Made by a program: the position numbers and the translations under genes. DNA of 64,000 nucleotides from CAXXOK01 sp963664595 (GTDB taxonomy: Bacteria > Bacillota > Clostridia > Christensenellales > Aristaeellaceae): assembly GCA_963664595.2 (NCBI GenBank), contig CAXXOK010000003.1, positions 248,001 to 312,000 on the forward strand, read 5' to 3'. Shown in pieces: positions 24,825-36,825 of this stretch. Within the stretch, counting starts at the first letter, position 1; the number at the start of each line of letters is the position of its first letter. The notes beneath the pieces are model-generated. The model saw nothing but the letters and a program-made list of their open reading frames with translations. It was not told where the DNA came from and did no database searches.

Positions 24825-25895
24825 ATGACGCGAAGCTTTATGATCGGGAGCGTGCCCATCGGCGGCGGCGCGCCTGTAACCGTACAGAGTATGACCAATA
24901 CCGACACGCGCAACGCCGCCGAAACCCTGGCCCAGGTGCACGCGCTGCACATGGCGGGCGCGGATATTGTGCGTGTCAGCGTATATGACGACGCCTGCCT
25001 GCCCGCCTTTGAACTGATCTGCGCCAAATCCCCCGTGCCCATCGTGGCGGATATCCATTTCCGCGCTGATCTGGCGGTGGGGGCGCTGGAGCGCGGCGCG
25101 GCCAAGGTGCGCATCAACCCCGGCAACATCGGCTCGGCGGCCAAGGTGAAGCTCGTGGCCGACTGCGCCAAGGCGCACCACGCGCCCATCCGCATCGGCG
25201 TCAACTCCGGCTCCCTTGAAAAAGAAATTCTGAAAAAATACGGCGGCGTTACCGCCGAGGGCATGGTGGAAAGCGCACTCAACCACGCCGCCCTGCTGGA
25301 AAAGGCTGGATTTACCGACATTGTCCTAAGCCTCAAGGCCAGCGACGCGCCCTTGACCGTGAAGGCCAACCAGCTGGCTGCCGCGCGGTGCGATTATCCC
25401 TTACACCTGGGCGTTACCGAGGCGGGGCTGCCCGGCGAGGGAAATGTGAAAAGCGCCGTGGGGATCGGCGCGCTGCTGCTGCAGGGCATCGGCGATACCA
25501 TCCGCGTGGCGCTCACCGGCGATCCCGTGCCGGAGGTGGCGGCGGGGATTTCCATCCTGCGGGCGTGCGGGCTGCGCAGCGGCGGCATTAATCTGGTGTC
25601 CTGCCCCACGTGCGGGCGCACGGCCATTGATGTGGCTGGCATCGCCGCGCGGGTGCAGGAGGAGCTGAAAGAGTGTACACTGCCGCTCACCGTGGCGGTG
25701 ATGGGCTGCGTGGTCAACGGACCGGGCGAGGCCCGGGAGGCCGATTTCGGCGTGGCCGGCGGCGGAAACGGCAAGGGCGTGATTTTCCAAAAGGGCATGC
25801 CGCCGGAACCTGTACAGGGCGATCTTGCGGCTCTGTTGATCCAACGCGTCAGGAGATATGAAATTGAACAAAGAGGAACTGATCCGAAATCTTGA
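24825..25895 (+). CDS. ispG: 4-hydroxy-3-methylbut-2-enyl diphosphate synthase
   Basis: Iron-sulphur enzyme of the MEP isoprenoid pathway that converts MEcPP to HMBPP. The TIM-barrel part has 'VTVQSMTNTDTRN', 'VADIHFRADLAV' and 'KVRINPGNIG'; the C-terminal cluster domain has the [4Fe-4S] cysteines in 'SCPTCGR' and 'MGCVVNGPGEA'. Length 356 aa is typical for Gram-positive IspG. The ATG follows the GT2 stop directly, with AAGGAG inside the preceding gene. Its product supplies polyprenols for wall and glycan carriers. Confidence 0.96.
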   Translation: MTRSFMIGSVPIGGGAPVTVQSMTNTDTRNAAETLAQVHALHMAGADIVRVSVYDDACLPAFELICAKSPVPIVADIHFRADLAVGALERGAAKVRINPGNIGSAAKVKLVADCAKAHHAPIRIGVNSGSLEKEILKKYGGVTAEGMVESALNHAALLEKAGFTDIVLSLKASDAPLTVKANQLAAARCDYPLHLGVTEAGLPGEGNVKSAVGIGALLLQGIGDTIRVALTGDPVPEVAAGISILRACGLRSGGINLVSCPTCGRTAIDVAGIAARVQEELKECTLPLTVAVMGCVVNGPGEAREADFGVAGGGNGKGVIFQKGMPPEPVQGDLAALLIQRVRRYEIEQRGTDPKS

Positions 25896-28800
25896 AAATA
25901 CACTGCCGGGTCTGCAGGGCAAGCTGACCATCGAACGCGTGCTGTTCCGCACGTCGGACAATAAGGCATACTTCAGCCTGGTGAGCGACGAGCTGGCGGA
26001 TGAGCGCGTGTTTCTGTTACTGGAAAAAAAGCTCGGCTCGCTGTTCCCCGGCATGCGCATCGCGCTGCGGGTGGCCTCGCCCGGGCTGGCGGAGGACTTT
26101 CAAAAGGATATCGAAAAATACACGCCCACGCTCAAGGCGTTTCTGCGCCGCCAGAGCCCGGCCATCAAAACCTGGCTCAACGACGTGGGCTGGAGCATTG
26201 ATCAGGAGCAGATCCTGCTGATCTGCCCGGATGATTTCGCCATCCAGTTTTTTAAGCGCAACAAGTTGGATGAAAAGCTGTCGCAGGCCGTGTGGGATAT
26301 CTTCCGCCTGCGCCTGCCCGTGCATCTGGAAAAGTGCTGCGAGCGCGCGCAGTGGGTGGAGCGCATGCGCGCCGAGGCTGCGGAACGCTTACAGCAGCAG
26401 CAGGCGGAGGACCGGCAGCAAAACCCGCATACCGCCGCCGCGGACGCCCTATCCCAGGATGACGTTTTCCAGGAGAGAGCCCCCTGGGAGGAAAGCCCCC
26501 AGCCGAATCCCGAAAGCGAGCCGCTGAAACCGTTTGTCAAAAAAGCGATCGCCAAGGCGCAAAAAGCCAAGGCTGTCCGGGGCGCGGTCATCAAGGGCCG
26601 CGCGATTGCCGAAGCGCCCGCGCCCATCATCGGGCTGACCGAGGAGAGCGGCGTGGCGGTGGTTGAGGGCGAGGTTGTGGGCGAGCCCAACTTCCGCGAG
26701 CTCAAGGGCGGGGAAACGGCGCTGCTCTCCTTTGCCGTGGGCGACGATACCTCCACTGTGTACTGCAAGGCGTTTTACCGCTACCGCATGCGCGCCGGGG
26801 AAGAGCCGCCTACCAAGGCCGAGAAGGAGCGCGTGAACAAGCAGGCCGAAAAAATGAAAAAGGGCATGCGTGTGCGCGTGCGCGGCGAGTGCAAGGAGGA
26901 TAGCTTTCTGCACGAGCTGTCCGTGAACGCGCGGGACATTATGGAGGTGCCCTCGCAGGAGCGGCAGGACACCGCCCCCGAGGGCGAAAAGCGTGTGGAG
27001 CTGCACATGCACACCAATATGTCCGCCATGGACGCCACGGCCGAGGCCTCCGTGCTGGTTGCGCAGGCGGCCAAGTGGGGGCATCCCGCCGTGGCGATAA
27101 CCGATCACGGTGTGGCGCAGGCCTATCCCGCCGCGTTTGCCGCGGCCAAAAAGCACGGCATCAAGATCATCCCAGGGCTGGAGGGCTACCTGTGCGACCA
27201 GGTGCCGCTGGTGAAAAACGCCGATGCCCGCGGCCTGTTTGACCCCATCGTGGTGCTGGACTTTGAAACCACCGGGCTTTCCCCCGCGAGCGACCGCATT
27301 ATCGAGATCGGCGCGGTAAAGCTGGTGAACGGCACCGTGACCGAGGAATTCAGCATGCTGTGCGACCCCGGCATGGCGCTGAGCGAAAAGATTATCGAGC
27401 TGACCGGCATCAACGACGCGATGCTCAAGGGCAAGCCCCCCGCCGCCGAGGGCGTGCAAAAGCTGATGACGTTCATCGGCGGCCTGCCCGTGGCCGCGCA
27501 CAACGCGCCGTTTGATATCGGGTTTTTAAAGGCCGAGCTGCGGCGCTGCGGGGGAACGTTTTTCGCCCCCGTGATCGATACGCTGCAGCTGGCACGGCGC
27601 ATTTATCCGGGGCAGAAAAGCTACCGGCTGGGGGCGATGTGCCGCATGCTCAAGGTGAAGCTGGTCAACGCCCACCGCGCCGTGCACGATGCCGCCGCCA
27701 CCGCCAAGTGCCTGCACCAGATGCTGCTGGTGCTGGATAAGCGCGGCGCCAAAACCCTTTCGGATATCGACCAGGCCGTGCAGGGGGAGAGCTACGGCGA
27801 TTCCAACCACATCATCCTGCTGTGCCAAACCCGCAAGGGCATGGAAAACCTGAACATGATCATTACGGAATCCCATCTGAAATATTTCCGCCGCACGCCC
27901 ACCATCCCGCGGCGGGTGATTGAAAAATACCGCGAGGGGCTCATCATCGGCAGCGCATGCGAGGCGGGAGAGCTGTTCCGCGCGGTGGCGGCGGGCAAAT
28001 CGGACGCGGCGCTGGAGCGTATCGCCTCCTTTTACGACTATCTGGAGATCCAGCCTGTGGGCAACAACGCCTTCATGCTGCGAAACGGCGAGGCGGAAAG
28101 CGAGGAACAGCTGCGCAATTTCAACCGCGCCCTCGTAGCGCTGGGGGAACGCCTGCACAAGCCTGTGGTCGCCACCGGCGACGTGCACTTTTTAAACCCG
28201 CAGGATGCCATATACCGCGCCATATTGCAGGCGGGGCTGGGCTTTGACGACGTCGATCAGCAGCCGCCCCTCTACTTTAAAACCACGGACGAGATGCTTG
28301 CGGAGTTTGCCTACCTGGGCGAGGCAAAGGCCCGCGAGGTGGTGGTGGAAAACCCGCGCAGGATCGCCGACTCGGTGGAGGCGCTGACGCTGTTTCCCAA
28401 GCATCCCTCCGGCGCGGACACCTTTCAGCCCGTGTGGGATGACGCCGCCGAAACCGTGGAAAACGAAAGCCGCGCCCGCGCCAAGGAGCTCTATGGCGAT
28501 CCGCTGCCCGAGCTGATTGAAAAGCGGCTGCAAAAGGAACTTCATTCCATCATCGGCTATGGCTTTGCCACGCTGTACGCCATCGCGCGCAAGCTGGTGC
28601 TCAAGTCGCTGTCGGACGGCTATCTGGTCGGCTCACGCGGGAGCGTGGGCAGCTCGTTTGTGGCCATGCTGTGCGGCATTACGGAGGTCAACCCCCTGCC
28701 GCCGCACTACCGCTGCGAGCACTGCAAAACAACCGTTTTCACCGGCCCGCAGGACGCCACTGTGGGCGTGGATTTGCCTGACCGCGTGTGCGAAACCTGC

Positions 28801-30321
28801 GGCCGCCCCCTGATTAAGGATGGGTATGATATCCCCTTTGAGGTGTTTTTGGGCTTTAAGGGCGACAAGGTACCTGATATCGACCTGAACTTTTCGGGCG
28901 AATACCAGCCCGTGGCCCACGCCTATGTGGAAGAGCTGTTCGGCAAAGGATATGTGTTTCGCGCCGGCACCATCAGCGCCCTGGCGGAGAAAACCGCCTA
29001 CGGCTTTGCCGCCAAATACCTGGAGGAGCGGGGCATCCGCGCCGGGCGCGCCCACAAGGAGCGGCTGGCCGAGGGCTGCCAGGGCGTGAAGCGCACCACC
29101 GGCCAGCACCCCGGCGGCATCGTGGTGCTGCCCAAGGAATACCACATCAGCCAGTTTACGGCCATCCAGCACCCGGCCGATGATACCGGCGGCGGCGTGC
29201 TGACCACCCACTACGATTTTTCCTCCATGCATGATATCCTGGTGAAGTTGGACTGCCTTGGGCATGTGGACCCCACGATGCTGCACTACCTGGAGGAGAT
29301 CACAGGCATCCCCTGCCGCTCGCTGCCCGTGCTGGACGCGGAGGTGATGAAGCTGTTCCTGGGCACGGAGTCCATCGGCGTTTCGGCGGAGGAGCTGTTA
29401 AGCCCCACCGGCACGCTGGGCATCCCGGAGTTCGGCACCGCGTTTGTACAGGGGATGCTGCAGGAAACCATGCCCAGCACCATGGAGGAGCTTATCCGCA
29501 TTTCCGGCCTCAGCCACGGCACGGACGTGTGGCTGGGCAACGCACAGGACTTAATCAAATCGGGCACGGCGAAGCTGAACCAGTGCTTCTGCACCCGCGA
29601 CGATATTATGAACTTTCTCATTTCCAAGGGTGTGGAAAGCAAGATGAGCTTCACCATCATGGAGGCCGTGCGCAAGGGCAAGGGTCTGACCTCTGAGATG
29701 GAGCAGGTGATGAAGGAAAACGGCGTGCCCCAGTGGGCCATCGAAAGCTGCAACAAAATCCAGTACATGTTCCCGCGCAGCCACGCCGTGGCGTATGTCA
29801 TCATGGCGCTGCGCGTGGCGTGGTACAAGGTGCACGAGCCGCTTGCGTACTACGCGGCATATTTCTCCATCCGCGCCGTAGGGTTTGACGCCAATACCAT
29901 GCTCATTTCCGCCAAGGCCGTCCGCGACCGTGTGCGCGCCCGTGCCGAGGGCGACAAGATGACGCCCACCGAGGAAAAGGAGAAAAACGCCCTGCACATG
30001 ATATTGGAAATGAACCTGCGCGGCTATACGCTGCTGCCGGCCGATCTGTACAAGAGCGATAAAAAGAACTTCCTGCGGGAGGACAACGCCCTGCGCTGTC
30101 CCTTCCTGTCGATGAACGGCTTCCCGGAGGCCGCTGCCGACGGCATTGTGGAGGCCCGCAAAAACGGCGCGTTTCTTTCCATTGAGGACCTGCGCCTGCG
30201 CGCCCATGTGGGCGACAGCGTGATTGATATGCTCACCAAGCAGGGCGCGCTGGAAGATATGGCGCAGTCCAACCAGATTGATCTGTTTTCGATGATGGAG
30301 GATCAGTCCAACCGGCCGTAA
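25858..30321 (+). CDS. polC: DNA polymerase III alpha subunit, PolC type
   Basis: Replicative polymerase of low-GC-type Gram-positives, 1487 aa. Domains in order: PolC N-terminal region (1-220), OB fold (about 255-365), PHP domain starting 'VELHMHTNMSAMDATAE' (about 380), embedded DnaQ-like 3'-5' exonuclease 'VVLDFETTGLSPASDRIIEIG' (about 465-625), polymerase core with 'GSRGSVGSSFVAML', zinc-finger Cys pairs 'CEHC' and 'CETC', catalytic 'VPDIDLNFSGEYQP', and 'TTGQHPGG'. It overlaps ispG by 38 nt. The ATG at 25858 lies only 2 nt after AGGAG; TTG 25864 has a better spacing and may be the true start. Confidence 0.96.
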   Translation: MKLNKEELIRNLENTLPGLQGKLTIERVLFRTSDNKAYFSLVSDELADERVFLLLEKKLGSLFPGMRIALRVASPGLAEDFQKDIEKYTPTLKAFLRRQSPAIKTWLNDVGWSIDQEQILLICPDDFAIQFFKRNKLDEKLSQAVWDIFRLRLPVHLEKCCERAQWVERMRAEAAERLQQQQAEDRQQNPHTAAADALSQDDVFQERAPWEESPQPNPESEPLKPFVKKAIAKAQKAKAVRGAVIKGRAIAEAPAPIIGLTEESGVAVVEGEVVGEPNFRELKGGETALLSFAVGDDTSTVYCKAFYRYRMRAGEEPPTKAEKERVNKQAEKMKKGMRVRVRGECKEDSFLHELSVNARDIMEVPSQERQDTAPEGEKRVELHMHTNMSAMDATAEASVLVAQAAKWGHPAVAITDHGVAQAYPAAFAAAKKHGIKIIPGLEGYLCDQVPLVKNADARGLFDPIVVLDFETTGLSPASDRIIEIGAVKLVNGTVTEEFSMLCDPGMALSEKIIELTGINDAMLKGKPPAAEGVQKLMTFIGGLPVAAHNAPFDIGFLKAELRRCGGTFFAPVIDTLQLARRIYPGQKSYRLGAMCRMLKVKLVNAHRAVHDAAATAKCLHQMLLVLDKRGAKTLSDIDQAVQGESYGDSNHIILLCQTRKGMENLNMIITESHLKYFRRTPTIPRRVIEKYREGLIIGSACEAGELFRAVAAGKSDAALERIASFYDYLEIQPVGNNAFMLRNGEAESEEQLRNFNRALVALGERLHKPVVATGDVHFLNPQDAIYRAILQAGLGFDDVDQQPPLYFKTTDEMLAEFAYLGEAKAREVVVENPRRIADSVEALTLFPKHPSGADTFQPVWDDAAETVENESRARAKELYGDPLPELIEKRLQKELHSIIGYGFATLYAIARKLVLKSLSDGYLVGSRGSVGSSFVAMLCGITEVNPLPPHYRCEHCKTTVFTGPQDATVGVDLPDRVCETCGRPLIKDGYDIPFEVFLGFKGDKVPDIDLNFSGEYQPVAHAYVEELFGKGYVFRAGTISALAEKTAYGFAAKYLEERGIRAGRAHKERLAEGCQGVKRTTGQHPGGIVVLPKEYHISQFTAIQHPADDTGGGVLTTHYDFSSMHDILVKLDCLGHVDPTMLHYLEEITGIPCRSLPVLDAEVMKLFLGTESIGVSAEELLSPTGTLGIPEFGTAFVQGMLQETMPSTMEELIRISGLSHGTDVWLGNAQDLIKSGTAKLNQCFCTRDDIMNFLISKGVESKMSFTIMEAVRKGKGLTSEMEQVMKENGVPQWAIESCNKIQYMFPRSHAVAYVIMALRVAWYKVHEPLAYYAAYFSIRAVGFDANTMLISAKAVRDRVRARAEGDKMTPTEEKEKNALHMILEMNLRGYTLLPADLYKSDKKNFLREDNALRCPFLSMNGFPEAAADGIVEARKNGAFLSIEDLRLRAHVGDSVIDMLTKQGALEDMAQSNQIDLFSMMEDQSNRP

Positions 30322-30438
30322 CGAAGCGCCGCGCCGGGCGGCTGTCCGGTTCGTTCCCCAATACGGGACGCGGATCGTGGGATAATACCGGGATCCATAG
30401 ATGCCCAGACAGCAATGGGAATCGGATGTGTGCAAACC

Positions 30439-30458
30439 AAAAAAGCGGCTCCGCCGCT
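30439..30458 (-). terminator. Minus-strand rho-independent terminator
   Basis: On the minus strand AGCGGCGGAGCCGCT is followed by TTTTTT. It would stop any transcript from the surface-protein gene that passes the element copy e. Confidence 0.65.
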
Positions 30459-30529
30459 GATACCAGAGCATCCGCCGCCCCCCTGATTGTGGGATTCCGT
30501 TTCGCCGCTGACGAACGATTGAAGGGGAA

Positions 30530-30552
30530 AACGCGCGGCCGTAGCCGCGCGT
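30530..30552. terminator. Terminator hairpin, left copy of a 23-bp duplication
   Basis: ACGCGCGGC and GCCGCGCGT pair around a GTA loop; the A-run before it makes it a minus-strand terminator. The same 23 bp (one mismatch in the loop) recur at 30741-30763. Confidence 0.7.
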
Positions 30553-30740
30553 CAGGCTGCCAAAACAGAAGGGTCCAGGGCTGAAAATCCTGGTCAGGGT
30601 GCAGGGGTGAAACCCTTGCCGGGGATTGGGGTGGCCCCCCAAAGGCTTGCGTTACAACAAAGGGGTAAGCGAACGAACAGCGCCCAAGGCGCTATGAAGC
30701 GAGCGGCGATAACGACCCGAAAAGGTTCTTTGACAAGCTG
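30553..30740 (+). mobile_element. Interspersed 188-bp element, copy e
   Basis: Forward copy with ends CAGGCTGCCAAAACAGAA and TTCTTTGACAAGCTG. It sits exactly between the two 23-bp terminator hairpins, the cleanest example with copy a of insertion into a terminator with duplication. The left hairpin keeps the minus-strand T-run, the right keeps the plus-strand T-run. Confidence 0.82.
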
Positions 30741-30763
30741 AACGCGCGGCCTTAGCCGCGCGT
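30741..30763. terminator. Terminator of polC, right copy of the duplication
   Basis: Same 23-bp hairpin as 30530-30552, followed by TTTT, so it ends plus-strand transcripts coming from polC. It also lies just past the end of the surface-protein gene. Confidence 0.75.
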
Positions 30764-30776
30764 TTTCCCAATTGTT

Positions 30777-32204
30777 TTATGATATGTGCCGTTTGCGCGG
30801 CTTGTTGCGCAAAAGCAGCATCGCCGCTCCCGCAAAGCCCGCCAAAGCCATCCAGAAAAGCAAACGGCCGCTGTCCCCGGTTTGAGGCTGAGGAGGGAAG
30901 ACCGGCACCGGCAGGGGCTTCAGGAATGCGCCCCGGGCTGTTGTCCACGCAGCGGGGACGGCGATGCCGTTGGCGGTATTCCCGATGAACGGGACCGGGG
31001 CAAAGTGCGTCTGTGCGCCCAGTATCGTGGGGGCAATATAGCTGTCGTTTTCCAGGAAAACAGCCGCGCTGTTGGCCAGGGTAAAGGTCCCGCCTGTGCC
31101 GGTGGAGCCGGTTCCGATATCCTGGGCGTTTGCGCTGCCGCGCGAGGCATAGACCTCCCCGCCGGATATGGTGATGGTTCCGCCGCCGCCGGAAACTCCG
31201 CCGCCGATGCCCGCACCATCAGTACCGCCGTACGCGCTCACCGTGCCGCCGGAAATACTGATGGTTTCGCCGTTGTAATATCCGCCGCCGATGCCTGCGG
31301 CATCTTGGCCGCCTTTTGCGCTCACCGTGCCGCCGGAAATGCTGATGGTTCCGCCGTTGGCACATGAGCCGCCGATGCCTGCGCTATATTGGCCGCCTTT
31401 TGCGTTCACCGTGCCGCCGGAAATGCTGATGGTTCCGCCGCTGCCGTAACATCCGCCGCCGATGCCTGCGGCACTGCCGGTTGCGTTTACCGTGCCGCCG
31501 GAAATGCTGATAATACTGTTGTCGGCGTAAACTCCGCTGCCGATGGCTGCGGCATATCCGCCGCCGGTTGCGTTTACCGTGCCGCCGGAAATTTTGATGG
31601 GTACGCTTTCTCCCATCGATCCGCTGCCGATGGCTGCGGAATATAGGCCGCCGATTGCGTTTACCGTGCCGCCGGAAATGGTAATGGTGCCGCCGCCGGT
31701 GCCTTCGCTTCCGCCACCGATGGCTGCGGCATAATAGCCGCCGGTTGCGTTCACCGTGCCGCCGGAAATGGTGAGGGTGCCGCTTTTTGCTTTGCTTCCG
31801 CTGCCGATAGCAGCGGCACCAATACCGCCGGTTGCGGTCAGCGTACCGGAACCGGAAATCACGAGCTCGACGCCTGCTTTCACGGATATGCCGGGATAAG
31901 TGTCTGCGGACTTGCAAGAGTTTGTCGTTCCCGTTTCCAGGATGAGTTTGTTGCCTGTGCCAGTGAACGTCAGCGCGCAACCTGTATTCGAGGTGACGGC
32001 CGCGCCGTCAAGCGTCAGGATGATGCCCTGCGCGCATGTGATGAGTAAATTGTCTCCGGATGTGCCGGTGATCGTTTGCTCACCGGTGAGGAGGGCTAAG
32101 GTGCCGGTTCTTCCGTTGATATCGGTAGTGGCTGCCAGGGCGCGGGTGCCCAGAAGCAATAAAAAGAGCATGGCTGTTGCGGACAATACGGCGAATCTTC
32201 TCAT
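30777..32204 (-). CDS. Exported repeat-rich surface protein with sorting-like C-terminus
   Basis: A 475-aa protein with a signal peptide ('MRRFAVLSATAMLFLLLLGTRALA'; 1-24). From about residue 110 to 360 there are some nine imperfect repeats of roughly 28 residues built on 'ISGGTVNATGG..AAAIGSG', a composition suited to a parallel beta-helix or stalk. The end has 'PQTGDSGRLL', a hydrophobic helix and 'RNKPRKR', a sortase-like signal lacking the leading Leu. Start: ATG complementary to 32202-32204 with AGGA upstream. Likely a cell-surface adhesin; ligand unknown. Confidence 0.82.
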   Translation of the reverse strand: MRRFAVLSATAMLFLLLLGTRALAATTDINGRTGTLALLTGEQTITGTSGDNLLITCAQGIILTLDGAAVTSNTGCALTFTGTGNKLILETGTTNSCKSADTYPGISVKAGVELVISGSGTLTATGGIGAAAIGSGSKAKSGTLTISGGTVNATGGYYAAAIGGGSEGTGGGTITISGGTVNAIGGLYSAAIGSGSMGESVPIKISGGTVNATGGGYAAAIGSGVYADNSIISISGGTVNATGSAAGIGGGCYGSGGTISISGGTVNAKGGQYSAGIGGSCANGGTISISGGTVSAKGGQDAAGIGGGYYNGETISISGGTVSAYGGTDGAGIGGGVSGGGGTITISGGEVYASRGSANAQDIGTGSTGTGGTFTLANSAAVFLENDSYIAPTILGAQTHFAPVPFIGNTANGIAVPAAWTTARGAFLKPLPVPVFPPQPQTGDSGRLLFWMALAGFAGAAMLLLRNKPRKRHIS

Positions 32205-32219
32205 TTGGCACATCCTATA

Positions 32220-32361
32220 CTCTATATTGGTGGCAATACGGAATACATGCCTTTTTGCGTAATGCAATATTGCGTAAGGCATATGCTATGCTCAATATCA
32301 GAATGGCAACGCGGAATACATGCTTTTTGGTGTAATGCCATGGTGCGGAATAAGGCAGGCT
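32220..32361. repeat. 73-bp tandem duplication upstream of the surface-protein gene
   Basis: Two diverged units offset by 73 bp share CGGAATACATGC and flanking sequence (units about 32220-32292 and 32293-32361). They lie in the 5' leader of the surface-protein gene, so they could tune its expression, or simply reflect slippage. Confidence 0.6.
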
Positions 32362-32389
32362 GAAGGCAGATGAGCAAACATATGAAAAT

Positions 32390-32418
32390 AGTATAACATA
32401 AGGAATGGGAATGAACAA
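32390..32418 (-). promoter_or_regulatory. Promoter of the repeat-rich surface-protein gene
   Basis: On the minus strand TTGTTC (32418-32413), 17-nt spacer, TATACT (32395-32390). The transcript would have a leader of about 180 nt that contains the 73-bp tandem duplication. Confidence 0.6.
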
Positions 32419-32555
32419 TATTCAAAATGAAGTAATTTCGCAGAGGGTGGTCCGCGTTCCTGACGGCGCTTGCGTTTAACAATCAAAAAAATCGATCGCT
32501 GATCCGGCCTCGCCCAAAAGCGCAAGCCGAAGCGGCCCAGGACGGTTGTCACCGG

Positions 32556-32959
32556 TTTGTCCGGCGGATCAAAACAAAAAATTCAACGGATTGCTATTCG
32601 ATACGGTTTTATTGTTATCAATACCGGCGCGCCAGGGCTGGAGGCGCTTTGCGGCAAGGAGAACGGTGGAAATCCAATCTTGCGGAATGTGATTTGATAG
32701 GGGCGCTATTCCTGCTGCCGATCCGGCGCATCCGGGATCGGACTGTAAAATAGCAGCGGTTACGCGCGCGGATCATCGTGCCGGTTCTTATTTAACCCTG
32801 TGGGACGGTATTTGCCCGATTGCTGCGTAAAATTCTTATATTTTTTACCCGTTTTCCGGCGGATGAAACCGGAATTTTGCGTTTTTGCTATTCGATAAAT
32901 TTATATCGATAAAAGAACCGGAGAGCACATCCCGGAACCGTTTTACAGCAAGGAGAACA
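32556..32959. repeat. Pair of diverged direct repeats upstream of the hydrogenase operon
   Basis: Segments of about 110 bp at 32556-32665 and 32851-32959 share CCGGCGGAT, TTGCTATTCGATA (exact) and GCAAGGAGAAC (exact), at a near-constant offset of 294-295 nt. No gene is seen in this AT-rich 1-kb gap. The repeats may be old duplicated regulatory or mobile sequence. Confidence 0.55.
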
Positions 32960-33101
32960 GGAGATTTTTAATCTTTTGCACCTGTCTGAAAACTGCAAAA
33001 ATATATATCAAAAGACGCGAATACTACTTAATAGACCTGCTATTTTAGTCACTTTTACCTGTAAAATCTCTGTGAATTTTGCAAAGAAACAAAGAATATA
33101 C

Positions 33102-33130
33102 TTTCTTTTTCCCCCGTTATCTGCTACAAT
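33102..33130 (+). promoter_or_regulatory. Promoter of hydCBA
   Basis: Extended -10 TGCTACAAT with TACAAT at 33125-33130; a weak -35 TTTCTT at 33102-33107 is 17 nt upstream. The Rex-like site begins 6 nt after the -10 box. Confidence 0.55.
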
Positions 33131-33135
33131 ACATC

Positions 33136-33153
33136 TTGTTATTTTATTAACAA
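33136..33153. promoter_or_regulatory. Rex-type redox operator
   Basis: TTGTTATTTTATTAACAA is an 18-bp near-palindrome of the form TTGTTA-N6-TAACAA, one base off the clostridial Rex box TTGTTAANNNNTTAACAA. It covers the likely transcription start of hydCBA, an ideal place for repression when the NADH/NAD+ ratio is low. Confidence 0.7.
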
Positions 33154-33203
33154 TGCACTATTAGCTTTTTTTATGTGCAAATGATCGGATCGGGAGTGAA
33201 AAT

Positions 33204-33727
33204 ATGGTTGAGAAAACGGGAACCGCGGCCATTGGTAACCGCGACGAATGCGGTACGGAAGCTTTTTCGGAAATCGCCAGCATTATTGACTTGTACAAGG
33301 ATAAGGAAGGCAGCCTGATTCAAGTGCTGCACCACGCGCAGGAGCTGTATGGCTATCTGCCGCTGGAATTGCAGTCTTTTATCGCCGACGGCATGGGCTT
33401 GCCGCTGAGCGAGGTTTCGGGCGTGGTAACGTTCTACTCCTTCTTCTCCACCCAGCCGCGGGGCAAGCACACCATCCGCATCTGCATGGGCACGGCGTGC
33501 TACGTGCGCGGCGGCAAAAAGCTGGTGGATACCCTGCAGGAGGAACTGGGCCTGAAGATCGGCGATACGTCCAAGGACGGCCTGTTTACGTTTGAAGTCG
33601 CCCGCTGCATCGGCGCGTGCGGCCTTGCACCCGCCATCATGATTGATGACACGGTGTACAAGCAGGTAACCCCCACCAAGCTGAAGGCGATCCTCGCCGG
33701 ATACCAGAAGGAAGAGGTGAGCGAATA

Positions 33728-33728
<1 letters not shown>
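33204..33728 (+). CDS. hydC: Hydrogenase subunit HydC (NuoE-like, [2Fe-2S])
   Basis: A 174-aa thioredoxin-like [2Fe-2S] subunit. 'LIQVLHHAQELYGYLPLELQ' and 'VSGVVTFYSFFSTQPRGKHTIRICMGTACYVRGG' are NuoE/HydC signatures; the four cluster cysteines are in 'CMGTACYVRG' and 'ARCIGACGLAP'. It forms the small electron-transfer subunit of the NAD-linked [FeFe]-hydrogenase with the next two genes. Start ATG 33204 with GGGAG upstream. The stop overlaps the hydB start by one base. Confidence 0.93.
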
Positions 33729-36823
<3,095 letters not shown>

Positions 36824-36825
36824 CA

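Noticed and set aside
32205..33203. Search for a gene or riboswitch in the 1-kb gap before hydC
   Set aside because: Apart from the repeats, promoters and Rex site, frames are short and AT-rich, and no known riboswitch core was seen.
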